Assembly: GCF_032854445.1 (NCBI RefSeq)
Contig: NC_088307.1
Coordinates: 5,516,001-5,580,000, forward strand
DNA: 64,000 nt
From: Liolophura sinensis
Lineage: Eukaryota > Mollusca > Polyplacophora > Chitonida > Chitonidae
Direction: 5' to 3'
This document shows positions 45,761-57,700 of the stretch, in pieces (the first letter of the stretch is position 1; each line of letters opens with the position of its first letter). Both the position numbers and the translations under genes were made by a program. Under the pieces are notes generated by a model that ran no database searches, had not been told where the DNA came from, and saw only the letters and a program-made list of their open reading frames with translations.

Positions 45761-48700
45761 GTATGAGACATGCTATCTCCCACCATATTAGTATACTGGT
45801 TATGCTTTTCTTACTGCCTACTGTCTGTTGTTTACATTATGACCAAATTAGTTTGTTGTCCTTTGTAACATGTTACTGTTAGCGTTACTAATTGCTGCAG
45901 ATTTGGGAGGGTGACATCAGCTCATTGAGGAACCAGCTTGTCATAAAGAACCTTTGAGAAAGGGTTGGGGTTGTCGACTAACAAAATCATCATCAAAGTC
46001 TACAGCTGCTACAGATTCTGCAGTAGAAATTCTCGCGATCGATAGATGAAGGTGTTGAAGGAACGAAATCCCAAGCTCACAGTAGCTTGTTATGTTATTT
46101 ATTTATTTGATTGGTGTTTTATGCGGTACTCATATTTCACTTATACAACAGCGACCAGCATTATGGTGGTAGGAAATTGTGCAGAGCTCGAGGGAAACTC
46201 GGGACCATCCGCAGCTTGCTGACAGACCTTTCCGAAGAGGATGCTCACAGTGACCAGGGTCCTGGATCATTGCGCCACGCTGGCGAGCTAACCACCTTGG
46301 CCACTGAGCCCCAAGAAAAGGACACAAAAAAAATTCTTTAAAATCCTGAAAAAAAAAAATAGAATCGGCCTGATTTTATGGGGCTGGGGAAGGGGGGTAT
46401 TTGCAACAGACGACTTTTTAATGATTCGCATGACAGGTTGAAAGCAAAACTAAGAAAGAAAGAAATACCCAAGTTGGCGTCGTCTTCTGTGGCTACAAGG
46501 ACATTGCCAGGCTTAAGTTCTAGTTTCAGATTAGGGGGACTCTGAGCAACACAACTGTGAGAGTTACAGCCCCAAATTTGTCTGATTAACTCTAAGGAAC
46601 ATTCACCACTCTTCACATGTGCATTAAAACTTCCCCAGTAGAAGTCGATGTCAACTGACTGATACCCCTAACTTGTTCTGATTTTTATTGAACTAAAACG
46701 ATCCGTGACAACCTCATGAATTCAGCAAACAAATATATTTTCAGTACTACTGTCCAACAGATTTGGGGCCTTCCACAACCGTGTTGCTCATTCCGAATTA
46801 CCCCACTCTGCTACTACCTGTGTTCAGTTTTAAACATATTGTATTTGCCAGATGAACCAAAACCATTTTATCATCAGCTATCAAACTGAGTCTTGTGATC
46901 AATATAATTTCAGGATGCAATATATTGAAAACGTTGGCTGAAGGGTTAAATTTCAATTGTCATTCCTTCAAATTTTGAACTATTTTACTTTTTGGAAGTC
47001 CTTTTGAAGGTCAATTTGATATTTTTTTCTCAAAAAAGATATTAGTTTAGGTGTTGTTTTTTCTAAATCTCTCGTTCCAGGTTGCAAGATCTAGATGAAG
47101 AGCTGAGAGACGAATTAGTCACAGAAAAGGTAAAGCAAAAAAATTTGTATGCAAATGCTACTAAGTGTAATATTTATCATTATGATTATGAAGTTATCTC
47201 CTGTTTTCACACAATTTTCCATTGTTAGCTGTGTGAATACAAGGTAGATTTGATGGATGTGTCATATTTAGTCTGTACTTTAACCCTGTTACAATCAGTG
47301 AGATAGAACTTGTCCTACTATGACAAGGAACTAATAACTTTCAACAACAGCCATAACTAATACAGGAGTTTCGACTTCATGTCATGGTGAGATTTTGCAT
47401 TTTGACATCATCACCTGTTTGGCAAATCAGTGCATTTGAGTAAAGTGACTGGGTTTTTCCTTATCTTCACCCATAAACCCGACTGCAGTCATTAGTGAAA
47501 TATTCTTGAGTACAATGGGAAACTCCAGCTCATGCTGGCTTTCTCTACGGTCTTGTGTGAGAGGGCCTGCCTTCAACATGCAGATGATCGAGGGTTTCTG
47601 CGGAGCTCTGCCTGGTTTCCTCCACCGTATTGCTGGCAGCCGTCACAAAAGAGAAATATTTTAAAGTACTGCGTAAAACACCAATCACATAAGTAAATAA
47701 ATAAACAATGTGAGTCATGTTTAAATACACAATGTGTGAGGATATTAAACTTGTTTTTCATGTGTTGCGGTCATATCTTGTTACATCTGTTTTAAGGGCT
47801 ACTGGAAAAGGAAATGTAAACTGTTAAAGCCTTTAGTATCCGAACAGATTGCAAGTGACATTGACAAACTGGAAGAGGAACTGAAAGATGGAGAAATCAC
47901 AGAGGTCGGTTTACATTTGTATTGACATGATTGAAGTATTTCAAGCATGAATATTCATAATCTTGGCTTTTCGGCCAGCCTCAAATGATTTTGTGAAGAC
48001 GTTTTCAAAAGTGGTGCGAATCAAAAAAAAAGGTTGCTAAGCATTTTGTCTGTATTGCCTTCGTGTAGCATTGATCTGTTGCATGTGGAGTGTTGGCTTG
48101 TACGAGACACAAATTGTGGGACACCTATTCTGGACTTTGTGTGTTAAATGATGAATAAGTGGTATTCAGCTACTGTGGCAATCTCGCAAGCGCCATTCTC
48201 TTTTGCGAATAGAGTTGACAAATTGCGGAAAGGCCATTCTTGATTTCCAGGTTTGACACTGTCGTACTCAGCAGTTATGACCTGATACCTGAATATACAG
48301 TCGTCCATTTTGATTGGCTCAGAAAATCTCATTAACATGTTAATGCCTGTATTTCATGATGCACATCTTAAACTATGTGAGACTTACTCAGAAACATGCC
48401 TTTTGTATATGAACTCAAAACACTGTACCTGTACTGGTATTTAATTGAAGGTGCAATTTTTTTTTTTTTTTACATCTGTCTGATAAAAGAAAATTTCTTG
48501 AGTACAGTATTAAACACCAGTAAATAGAAATTAGGCAAAAAAAATATTATTTTCTGATTTCAGAAAGGATATTATGTTAGACTGAACACTATTCTTAAGC
48601 CAGTGCTAGTTGTAAAGGATAATATTGAAGTGCTAAAAAATGAACAGTCACAAGACAACAAAAAAGAAACAGAAAATGTAAATGGAGAAAGCACCCAGGA

Positions 48701-51700
48701 AAAAAACGGGAATGGGGCATCAGGGAGCGTCATTGACGAAAACAAAAACTTGAATAGAGAAAATGGGAATGAAGTGTCAGTATCAAAGGAGGAAGATGCT
48801 GAAGTGTCCAATGGAAACACGGTGGAGAATGGGGATGAAAACAATGGAAACGATGATAACGAAACAAAAGATACAGAAGATGGAGGTGTTGCAGAAGTTG
48901 AATTGGAAGATAAAAACAAAGTGAGTACATCATGTTTACATTAAACTTACTCACTTTCCTCCCACCAAAATGATGGTCGCCGTCGTAAAAGTGAAATATT
49001 CTTTAGTACCGGTATGGTGTAAAACATCAGTCAAATAAATGAAGTCAGATAAATAAATAAATACATTAAGCTGGGTTTGGGACAACTAGTTTGGCTTGTT
49101 TTGTTGAAGGTGACTTTACTCAGGTATCTAAACTAAGTGACTCAGGCTTCTAGAGTGTGCCACTTCCAGCTGAAAATTTGCTTCAAACCATTGTATTACT
49201 CTTACATATATGAGTCGTGTACATGTCGGTGAAAAAAGACATTTTTAAGGCAAAAGATCTTGAGATAGTAACTGGAAATATTTGAAATTCCTATTTTCTC
49301 ATTTGCTGAGTAGTCATTAGTGTTAATCCACTTCAGAAGACCCTCATAACTAATGAAAGAGTGGTCAATAAATTAAGCTGTAACAAGGTTTTGCTGTCTG
49401 TTAAATTGTCAGGATGGGGATGAGGTGATGGAGGTTGCCAGCGGCGACGAGACCACACCCAAATCCAAAAAGAAGCGAATCAACCGAGGAAGTGAGGGAA
49501 CACCTACAGATGGTAAGATATGTCACCAGGGTGAGAGAAAGTCACCCAAGACAAATTGGCTATGAGGCTTAAAATTTTCTCTGATAACTGACTGTTTTTA
49601 AGATCTTCAGTCTGCCTTTCCTGCAAAGAGTGGGATGCAGTGCAATTGTAATTTGTTCAGCCTGATGAGGCTGGAAGCAGGCATAATGTGGTCAAAATTA
49701 TGTACTGAATGTACCGAAAACTTCTGTGACCTTCTCACAAAGAAATTTTCAGATATTTCGAATACATGACCTTTAGTGTGAAACTTTACATTAAAGCCCT
49801 AGGGCCAGTCCCAAGAGGCCATTTCTGATTTAAGTAAAATTTTGAAATGCAATCTTTAAGCTTATTCTTGAGTTTTAGAGATTGAAATTTTGTCTGCCTA
49901 ATCAATGTTATCTTAAGACAAATGTGACCAAACTTAAAGAGATTTTAAAATTTGACTTACGTCAGAAACAGCTTTGTGGAATCGTCCCCAGGTGAGGTCA
50001 TTGCTGTTGATAAAGTAGCAAGCTGCAGACAGCTGTCTACTGCTGTCCCCGGAGCAGGCTGCAGACAGCTGTCTACTGCCGTCCCCGTAGCAGGCTGCAG
50101 ACAGCTGTCTACTGCCGTCCCCGTAGCAGGCTGCAGACTGCTGTCTACTGCTGTCCCCGGAGCAGGCTGCAGACAGCTGTCTACTGTCGTCCCTGTAGCA
50201 GGCTGCAGACAAGTGTCTACTGCCATCCCCGTGGCAGGCTGCAGACAGCTGTCTACTGCCGTCCCCGTGGCAGGCTGCAGACAGCTGTCTACTGCCATCC
50301 CCGTAGCAGGCTGAACTACTTTTGAACTCTGACCTCCTCCTCCAATGCTAAATGAAAATCCTAATAATGATTCGTCAAGTATCTGGTAAAGGGCATCAGT
50401 TTACTCTGGACAATTCGATTTACTCCACACATTAATGTTAATGTCCATAGAATAAGCCAAAAGTATGAGGTTAAAACTCACTGAAATAAACAACCATTTA
50501 GATTTCTCTCCATGCAGTTATATTATTTGAATGATTTTCTACTCAGACACCCCTGCGAAGAAGACACGCAATAAGAAAGCAACCGCCAATCAACCGTCAG
50601 TGCTATCCATGTTCTCCAAAAGGTTTGTGTCTTAAGTTGTGAAAACTTGAAAAACTTTACTGTAGCTGGTCAAATAGAGTCATTTAAGTCCACGGCTTAT
50701 TTGTTATGCAGTTTCAATTAGACTGTGGAAGCCACGTATTTGGGATCTTGAAGACACATGATTTATGTGTCTTGGGTAAAGGGTTAATATTACTGAATTA
50801 TTCTAACATCAATATGAAGGACCACACGTTCTTGAATCTCAATGTTACCAAAGCTAGCAATTGACCATCTCCCACCCCATGTTTTGATTGCTCTGTAAAT
50901 AACCATGTGTTAATGCTACTGGAAATCATGTCATGTATGTCGTATTGGTATTTACATGGGAAGGTCTGACAGCAACCTGTGGATGGGTTTTGCCCGGGCT
51001 CTGCCCCGTTTCCACCCACCATAATGATGGCTGCCGTCATATACATGAAATATTTTAGACTACTGCGTAAAACACCAATAAAATACATAAATAAATAGGT
51101 AAATCATATTCATCTTGATCATGTGTGATATATTCTTTCATCAAATTCCATAACCTTTAGCAATACTGAGGTCTTGGTTTCAAAAACCAGCTCTTTCTGA
51201 GTTGAGTGACAACTTTTGTTCAGAGAACTTGTTCTGTATTGGACTGAACGTCGTCATTTCACCATTTCGTAAAATGACTGTAGTGGTAAGATGCAAAACT
51301 TCCATAAAAATCAAAATCAAATTGTCTTTTCGTTAGTGCTAACAAGAGGAGTTCGTCTGAGGTGGTGGAGGTAAAGACAGAGGAGGAGGAGGAGAACCCT
51401 GAGCCAGAGGGCAAGAGACAGAAGACGGAGGATGACTCAGCAGAATCTCAGTGAGTTTGGCTAGTTGCAAGTCCACACATGCAGTAGTGCTTTCCTCGAT
51501 GCTCTACTGTTTATTCCCCCACCCATACACCTTCGGCATAATGTCACTAACAAATTTTCAGTCATAAATTTTTGGTCTTGAGTGGTAAGTTTTACCAACT
51601 AGCAAATAAGAAGACATACAGTTAGATGGTATGAGTTTGAGAAAGCTTGACGGGACCTGTCAACAAATGTATGGATGTTTTGAGAGCTAAAGGGTGCTCT

Positions 51701-54700
51701 TGGCTGAACTGTTTGATTAACCCGTATAAAAGACGACTGATTCCTCAAGCCAGTGAAACATTTTTAAATTCAGCTTATCCAGGGTCCACCGTGGCCTTGT
51801 AGTAGAAATATTACAGTGTATGAGATGCCCTGACTTCCTCCAGGTGAAGTAAGCAAATTTAGTGTTGGTGTGAAACACCAGTCAAGTGCATGCAGTGTAT
51901 CAAATAAACCCCCAAAATAGATTTTGTTTTCAGAGACCATATCTAGAGCAATTTTAATCCTGGAAAACCTTTGGGATCCTGTATGAAGCAAGTGGTATTA
52001 AAACTAACAAGTACATTAAATAAAAAAAGGGAAAAAACTTTTCACACAAATTTCTTTCATTCACTAATTTAATTTAATGTCATGTGATCAGAAAATTCGA
52101 TTTTTTTTTCTAGATATGGGTTTGTGTTTAATTCAAGAGTTGGAAATTGAATAGATCCATTAAATTTTTCTGTTCCAGTGAAAATAAAATCCTAAACTGT
52201 TTACACCCAAAATATATCCGTGTTAAGCAGTTTTCTGCTGAAGATTTTCCTCCATTAATGAAGTCTACCAATGCTGTATTACCAGTGAGAATGGCTCAGG
52301 AGATGTGAACCTCATCAAACAGGAGGTGATAAATGATCCCCCTGTCAAGGTCAAAGTCCCCCCCTCCAAGTGTAAGGAGTGTAAGCAGCTATTGGATGAT
52401 GCTGACCTCCGCCTGTTCCCAGGAGATCCGGATGATGCTGTGAGTCTTTGCAGATGGCCAACATGAGTATTTCATTTTCTTAAGTGGTCAGATTGCTAAT
52501 TTTTCTGTATTAACGAAATAATTGCAGGCCTGAATTTATCAGGTCAGGAATGGAGTCCGTCAAGAATTATACAGCAATCTCTTTTTTGTCTGGGGTCACT
52601 TTGTTCTCGTTGTTAACCAATTTTTATACATACAGTAAATATTGTGAAATTTTTGCCGAAAATGTGCCCTTTTTTAAACAAATGTATAAATACATACATT
52701 ATATTGCTTGTGCTTCCGAAACTTACATTTTTTACAAACCTCAAAACCCCTTTCTATATCAATAGAACACTAAGAATGCAGCAAAAGGAACAATTCAGTC
52801 ATTGGTTTAGTTTAGGATATTTACTATTCTTTGTACTGTGAAGTATTCAACAGAATTGAATAATTGTATAATGTGATACAGTTGTACAAAAATTACGGGT
52901 TATCAACATGTTAGTTTTTCTTACCATCACAGGTAGAAGAGTTCATAATGCTAACCGACCCTAAGCTGTCGGTGTTCACTGGTAACGAAGAAGAAATCAG
53001 TGGCTATGACGAGAGGCCTCAGCATAAGCTTACTGATTTCAGGTGAGTAGGTTGACGTCACTTCAGCTAACTCCTTACAGTTTTTGGAACAGTGCAGAAA
53101 TATAGCTGTTAGAATGTCTTGGTAGCAGTTGTAGTTTCACCTAGTAGTGGTAAGTTGACAAAGGGATGCCAATGTTTTGAATAATGATACAAGCCGTAGT
53201 AAATTGACGAAATGGTTGAGCTGTGTAGATATTCTTCCTGATGACAAAACCTCAGTCAATATCACTTGTTTGAACTGAGTTTGAAATTAGATTTTAATGT
53301 ATTCAGGGTTCAGGCCACAAAATTTGGCACAAACGGACCGATCATTCGCGCGTCGGTTACGTGCGAGGTAATTGTGCAGACCGATAAATCTGTCATGCTG
53401 ATTTGTTCCCGGGAAGGTTCCCACAAGTGCAGAGCCTGAACTGTGTAGCGCTCAATGGGTATATTAGAGTTACCCACACAAGGTTGCTGGCCATCCTCAG
53501 CGACAGCTATCACAAAAATAGAAATCGTGTCAGTTGTTAGAGCTACCTCTTCCCAGGTTGTTTTAATACCTATCCATTGGAAAAAACAAGCGCTAATACG
53601 AATGTAAATGAAGGCAGTCATTTGGTGCAAGGATACTGCAAAGTGTTCTATTGAACTTGAACTCAGTGCATTCACCTGCTTTCGGCTCTGACCTAATTTC
53701 CTTGAGGTCTGCGCGCTATTTATAAATCTTGTCACTGCATCTTGCACTGTCTCCTGTCATTTGTGCCTTCAAGTCCAGTCTACAACAACCTATAAACTTC
53801 ATGCAGGTAACTCTTGCAAAGGCTACTGTGTCAAAAAAAATATTAAAACCTTCTGCTAGGAAACTACTATTTGACTTTGATGTAACACATGCTGGTCTGG
53901 CCTTGAAAGCCATGTGATGCTCAGTATGATAAATATGTTCTGGGCTTCTTGATCTACCCTAGGCCGTCCATAATATTATTTGTGTTTCCCGTAACCCAAC
54001 TGACCCCGAAAAAAATCCCAAGTAATAAAAATGTTTAGGTCGGCTTTTTTTCTTTTTTACGCCTTGTGCGGGCAGAAATTGAACTTTATAAAAAAAATTG
54101 AACTGTCCGTGTCAGACAAAGCCTCCGGCTCAGCGAGTCCTCAAAACGCTTTGGTCGGCATTTTTCCATACAGTCATGGGCAACCCTTTTTGAGCCTGTC
54201 AAGGGAAGTTACTCTTTACTATCTCAAGGGGTCGCTTTTGCAGTGTTGGCATCATGAAGGAAGGTCGCCGGTTTGGTGTTTACACTTTCTCCGTTTAACT
54301 GAACGGAGAATTTGTGGTTAGCAACAAACTAAAAAAGGTTGACCTAGCCATGTAGTTGTCAGCTGTTTGCAACGAACTTTCTCCAGGCCGTAAGGTAAAA
54401 ACAGTAAGGTATCGTCTTGGAGAACGGTGCTTGGGTAGTGAATGTTAGCCTGGACAGGACTTCGCCACGCTGTCTTCCTTCAAGGAGAACATGAAGCACA
54501 TTGTATTCCACCTTGAAAATGAGAAGGAACACCAAATTGAAAAGCTAAATGCATTTCAAGCTATGATGGCGGTGTCAAGGAAGCAGTCATGTCCGTATCT
54601 GCTCCTTGCGAAAACAGCTGATGAGGGAGGCCGGTTTTACAACAACAACAAGTTGTTGAACAGGGTGCTGGAGACAATGAAGAGCCGTGATGTGTCATTC

Positions 54701-57700
54701 CCCGGGTCAGTGTCTTCCACGGACAGCTCATACGTAGTTCAAGTTATTACTAATGTTTTGTGATACTTGGATGGCTGCATAGAAACTATAAACCTGGCAG
54801 TCAAAGCTAAAGGCAAGGCCAGACTGAGAAACATTTCACCCAGTTGATTCTTTTTACACTGGCAACTGGGCAAATGCTTTTTGATGTTGTTTACAAGTTT
54901 TGCTTTCATGGAACTGAAGCTGTAGTTACCACGTTGTGGATAATACCTAGGTTTAATATCCCATCATTGGTATTACACCTGAAATGACGTATTATAATTA
55001 TCTACAATGAATCGGGTTACAGTTCATCTTAAAAAAAAAAAACAGACTGAATAATCTACACTATAGCCTAGTTACTGTTTTTTGCGCAGATCCACTCATT
55101 TGAAGTCTTCATTTTTTGTTTATTGCATATTTTTGATTAAAATTTAAAGTGTTTACTGCTGGCTGGCTAAGTACAACGTAGCTATTAAAATGGTACACTA
55201 TGACGACATGTCATTGAGGCGCTGTGTACCATTGGTTGGTACACACAAGACATCTGGCTACGTTACACTTAGTTACTGCTGACGTGTTGTTTTGTTCCGC
55301 TGTGAAAGTATAATGGCTTGGCTTTATTTGTTCTGAGCTAATACATGCCGTGTTAAAACTTAACGTTAAGTGTTTATACCTGTTCTGTTAATTAGTTTGC
55401 TTTGTGATTTTAGCTAACTAGTAACTGGACCACTTAAAATAAAGTCTGAAATGCTGTGTTTGAAACTCGTCCTTGTGTTGAAAATACAAACGATTGTAAA
55501 AGAAAACAATTGTTGTTGTTTAGCTTTATCAAATATCTGGTTGACTAGACTGACTTTTTAGACACGTCACAATATCAGTTCCGTGGCATTTTTCAACCTG
55601 TCAGAAGGGTTTGATACTCAGGGGTTTGGGATCCCAAATAAGGAATTTTGCATTTATTTTTGTACATTGCTTATAGTGAGAAAAATTATGATTTCAAGTT
55701 AAAAAGGTTTCCCAGACTTTTGGGCTAGATCAGGCCTTGTGTTGCGCTGTATTCATGGTAGAAAAAAGTTGATGGGGTGATCACTGGGCTTACTAGTATT
55801 TGAGAGAAAAAAAAAATTTACCTACCTACCTACCCACCCATTTTTTCAGGCCTCATTACGGGAAACACATTTTTGTTTTACGGATGGCCTAGCTATACTG
55901 ATCACTGTTCATGCTGTGACCCCTCTTGTAGCCATTGTGCTATTGAAGGGGACTGTACTGTAATATAACCAACTTCATATGCAAATAAATATGCTTTGCC
56001 GATGTTACATTAATAAAAGGAAAAAATCGACTGTGAAGTACTTTAGATGAATTTATTAGCCACATGCTCACATAACCAATTTGCGCTAACGATTGGTCTG
56101 TTTTCATATTGTGGCAAAACCGAACGATTGGTTAAACCTCCCAAACTTTCTGTAACTTTGTTGTCCTTGTGTTTTGTTTTAGTGTGTATGACAAGAATAC
56201 TCACCTGACGCCGTTTGACACGGGCCTCATAGAGAAGAACATAGAGCTCTACTTCAGTGGTGTTGTCAAACCCATCTATGATGACAACTCGGGGCCCGAT
56301 GGTGAGATATTTTGGTTTTGACAAGTTTGAGCTCATCATTGAAGGATACTTCACGAGTCATTAACTACGTGCATGTTATATGTTAAAATGTTAAAAAATA
56401 TTTGTATTTATAGCTGAGTTTTGATGTAGCTTTATTTTAAATCCTGAAGCTATTGGTGTCCTTTATATCTATAAATTTGAAAATGTCCAGATATGTATAG
56501 TCTATTTCTTGGTGAAAAAATGAGCTACAAATTACATTATGTAGACATATGCAGAATAACAGACATCAAAAACCTGTGCAGGTCACCAATTAGCTCTAAT
56601 AATTTATGTATAGGTGGGATCCGCACCTGTAAGATGGGGCCCATCAACGAGTGGTGGACAGCTGGATTCGACGGAGGAGAAAATGCCTTAATTGGGTTTA
56701 GCACAGGTAAGTTAAGCCACTCTGACTCCATCAAGGTAGGAATGTGTAATTGTGAGGTGCTGTGTCATTTATATTGTAAATAATGCTTGAAATGATCCAA
56801 ATTCCTCAACCTTTTCGCATATGAAAGACTTTCATGTGCAATTTATGCACATTTTTATTTAAATTTTTTTAGGCAAAACTGCATTGGTTGGAAAGACCAG
56901 TTCAGGGCTTCACAAAAAAGTATAATTTTATCAGTCAACACAGAAGAATATCTTTAGAATAAACCTGAATACACACCTTTCAAACATGCGAAAAGGCTGA
57001 AAAGTTACAAATACTTATATACAGAAAGTACATCTTTATTGGTCTCAAGCTGGGCATACACAAGAGCTTGCAATTCAACTGGTCAGACTTTGGAATGAAC
57101 TGGTAAACGTGTAATAGCTGCAGAGCAACTCCAGTTGCGTTGCGTCGCGTCGTAATTTCCCATAGACGAGTGGTTACAAGCACTGAGTTAAGTTTTGTTT
57201 TCAGCTCCCATGTTTGCCGACCTCAACTGAAATATAGGTCTAAGTTTTATCGCTTTCATAAAACATTTTCATGTCATGGTGTATAGAAACTTTACCTATG
57301 TCCTGATTGTAGGGAATGTTGATTTTATTTCTATATTTATTTGATTAGTGTTTTACGTCGTACTCAAGAATATTTCACTTATACGACGGTAGCCAGCATT
57401 ATGGTGGGTGGAAGGCGGGCAGAGCCCGGGGGAAACCCATGACCATCCACAGGTTGCTGACAGACCTTCCCACGTACGGTCAGAGAGGAAGCCAGCATGA
57501 GTTGGACTTGAACTCATAGTGACCGCATTCGTGAGAGACTCCTGGGTCATTACGCTGCACTAGCACGCTAACCAACTGAGCCACGTAGGCCCCTAGGGAA
57601 TGTTGAGCAGGTGATTAAAACTATTGTGGTATTTTTATTTGTGCAGCGTATGCGGAGTATATACTAATGGCACCCAGTGAAGCGTACTCTCCTGTGATGG

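Larger units (their letters stand above)
53043..56182. other. DNMT1 intron 9 with unidentified coding-like insert
   Basis: 53.3-54.8 kb is less AT-rich than the other introns and holds coding-like frames on both strands (separate entries). 54.85-56.18 kb shows no gene; an imperfect inverted repeat (GTACAACGTAGC near 55171 and GGCTACGTTACAC near 55257) could form a hairpin. Confidence 0.6.

Noticed and set aside
48572-48954. Minus-strand Ser/Phe-rich and Leu/His-rich frames
   Set aside because: Shadows of DNMT1 exon 4, whose plus-strand frame is in phase with its neighbours.
49952-50314. 120-codon plus and 113-codon minus open frames
   Set aside because: Both are translations of the 36-bp satellite in DNMT1 intron 5.
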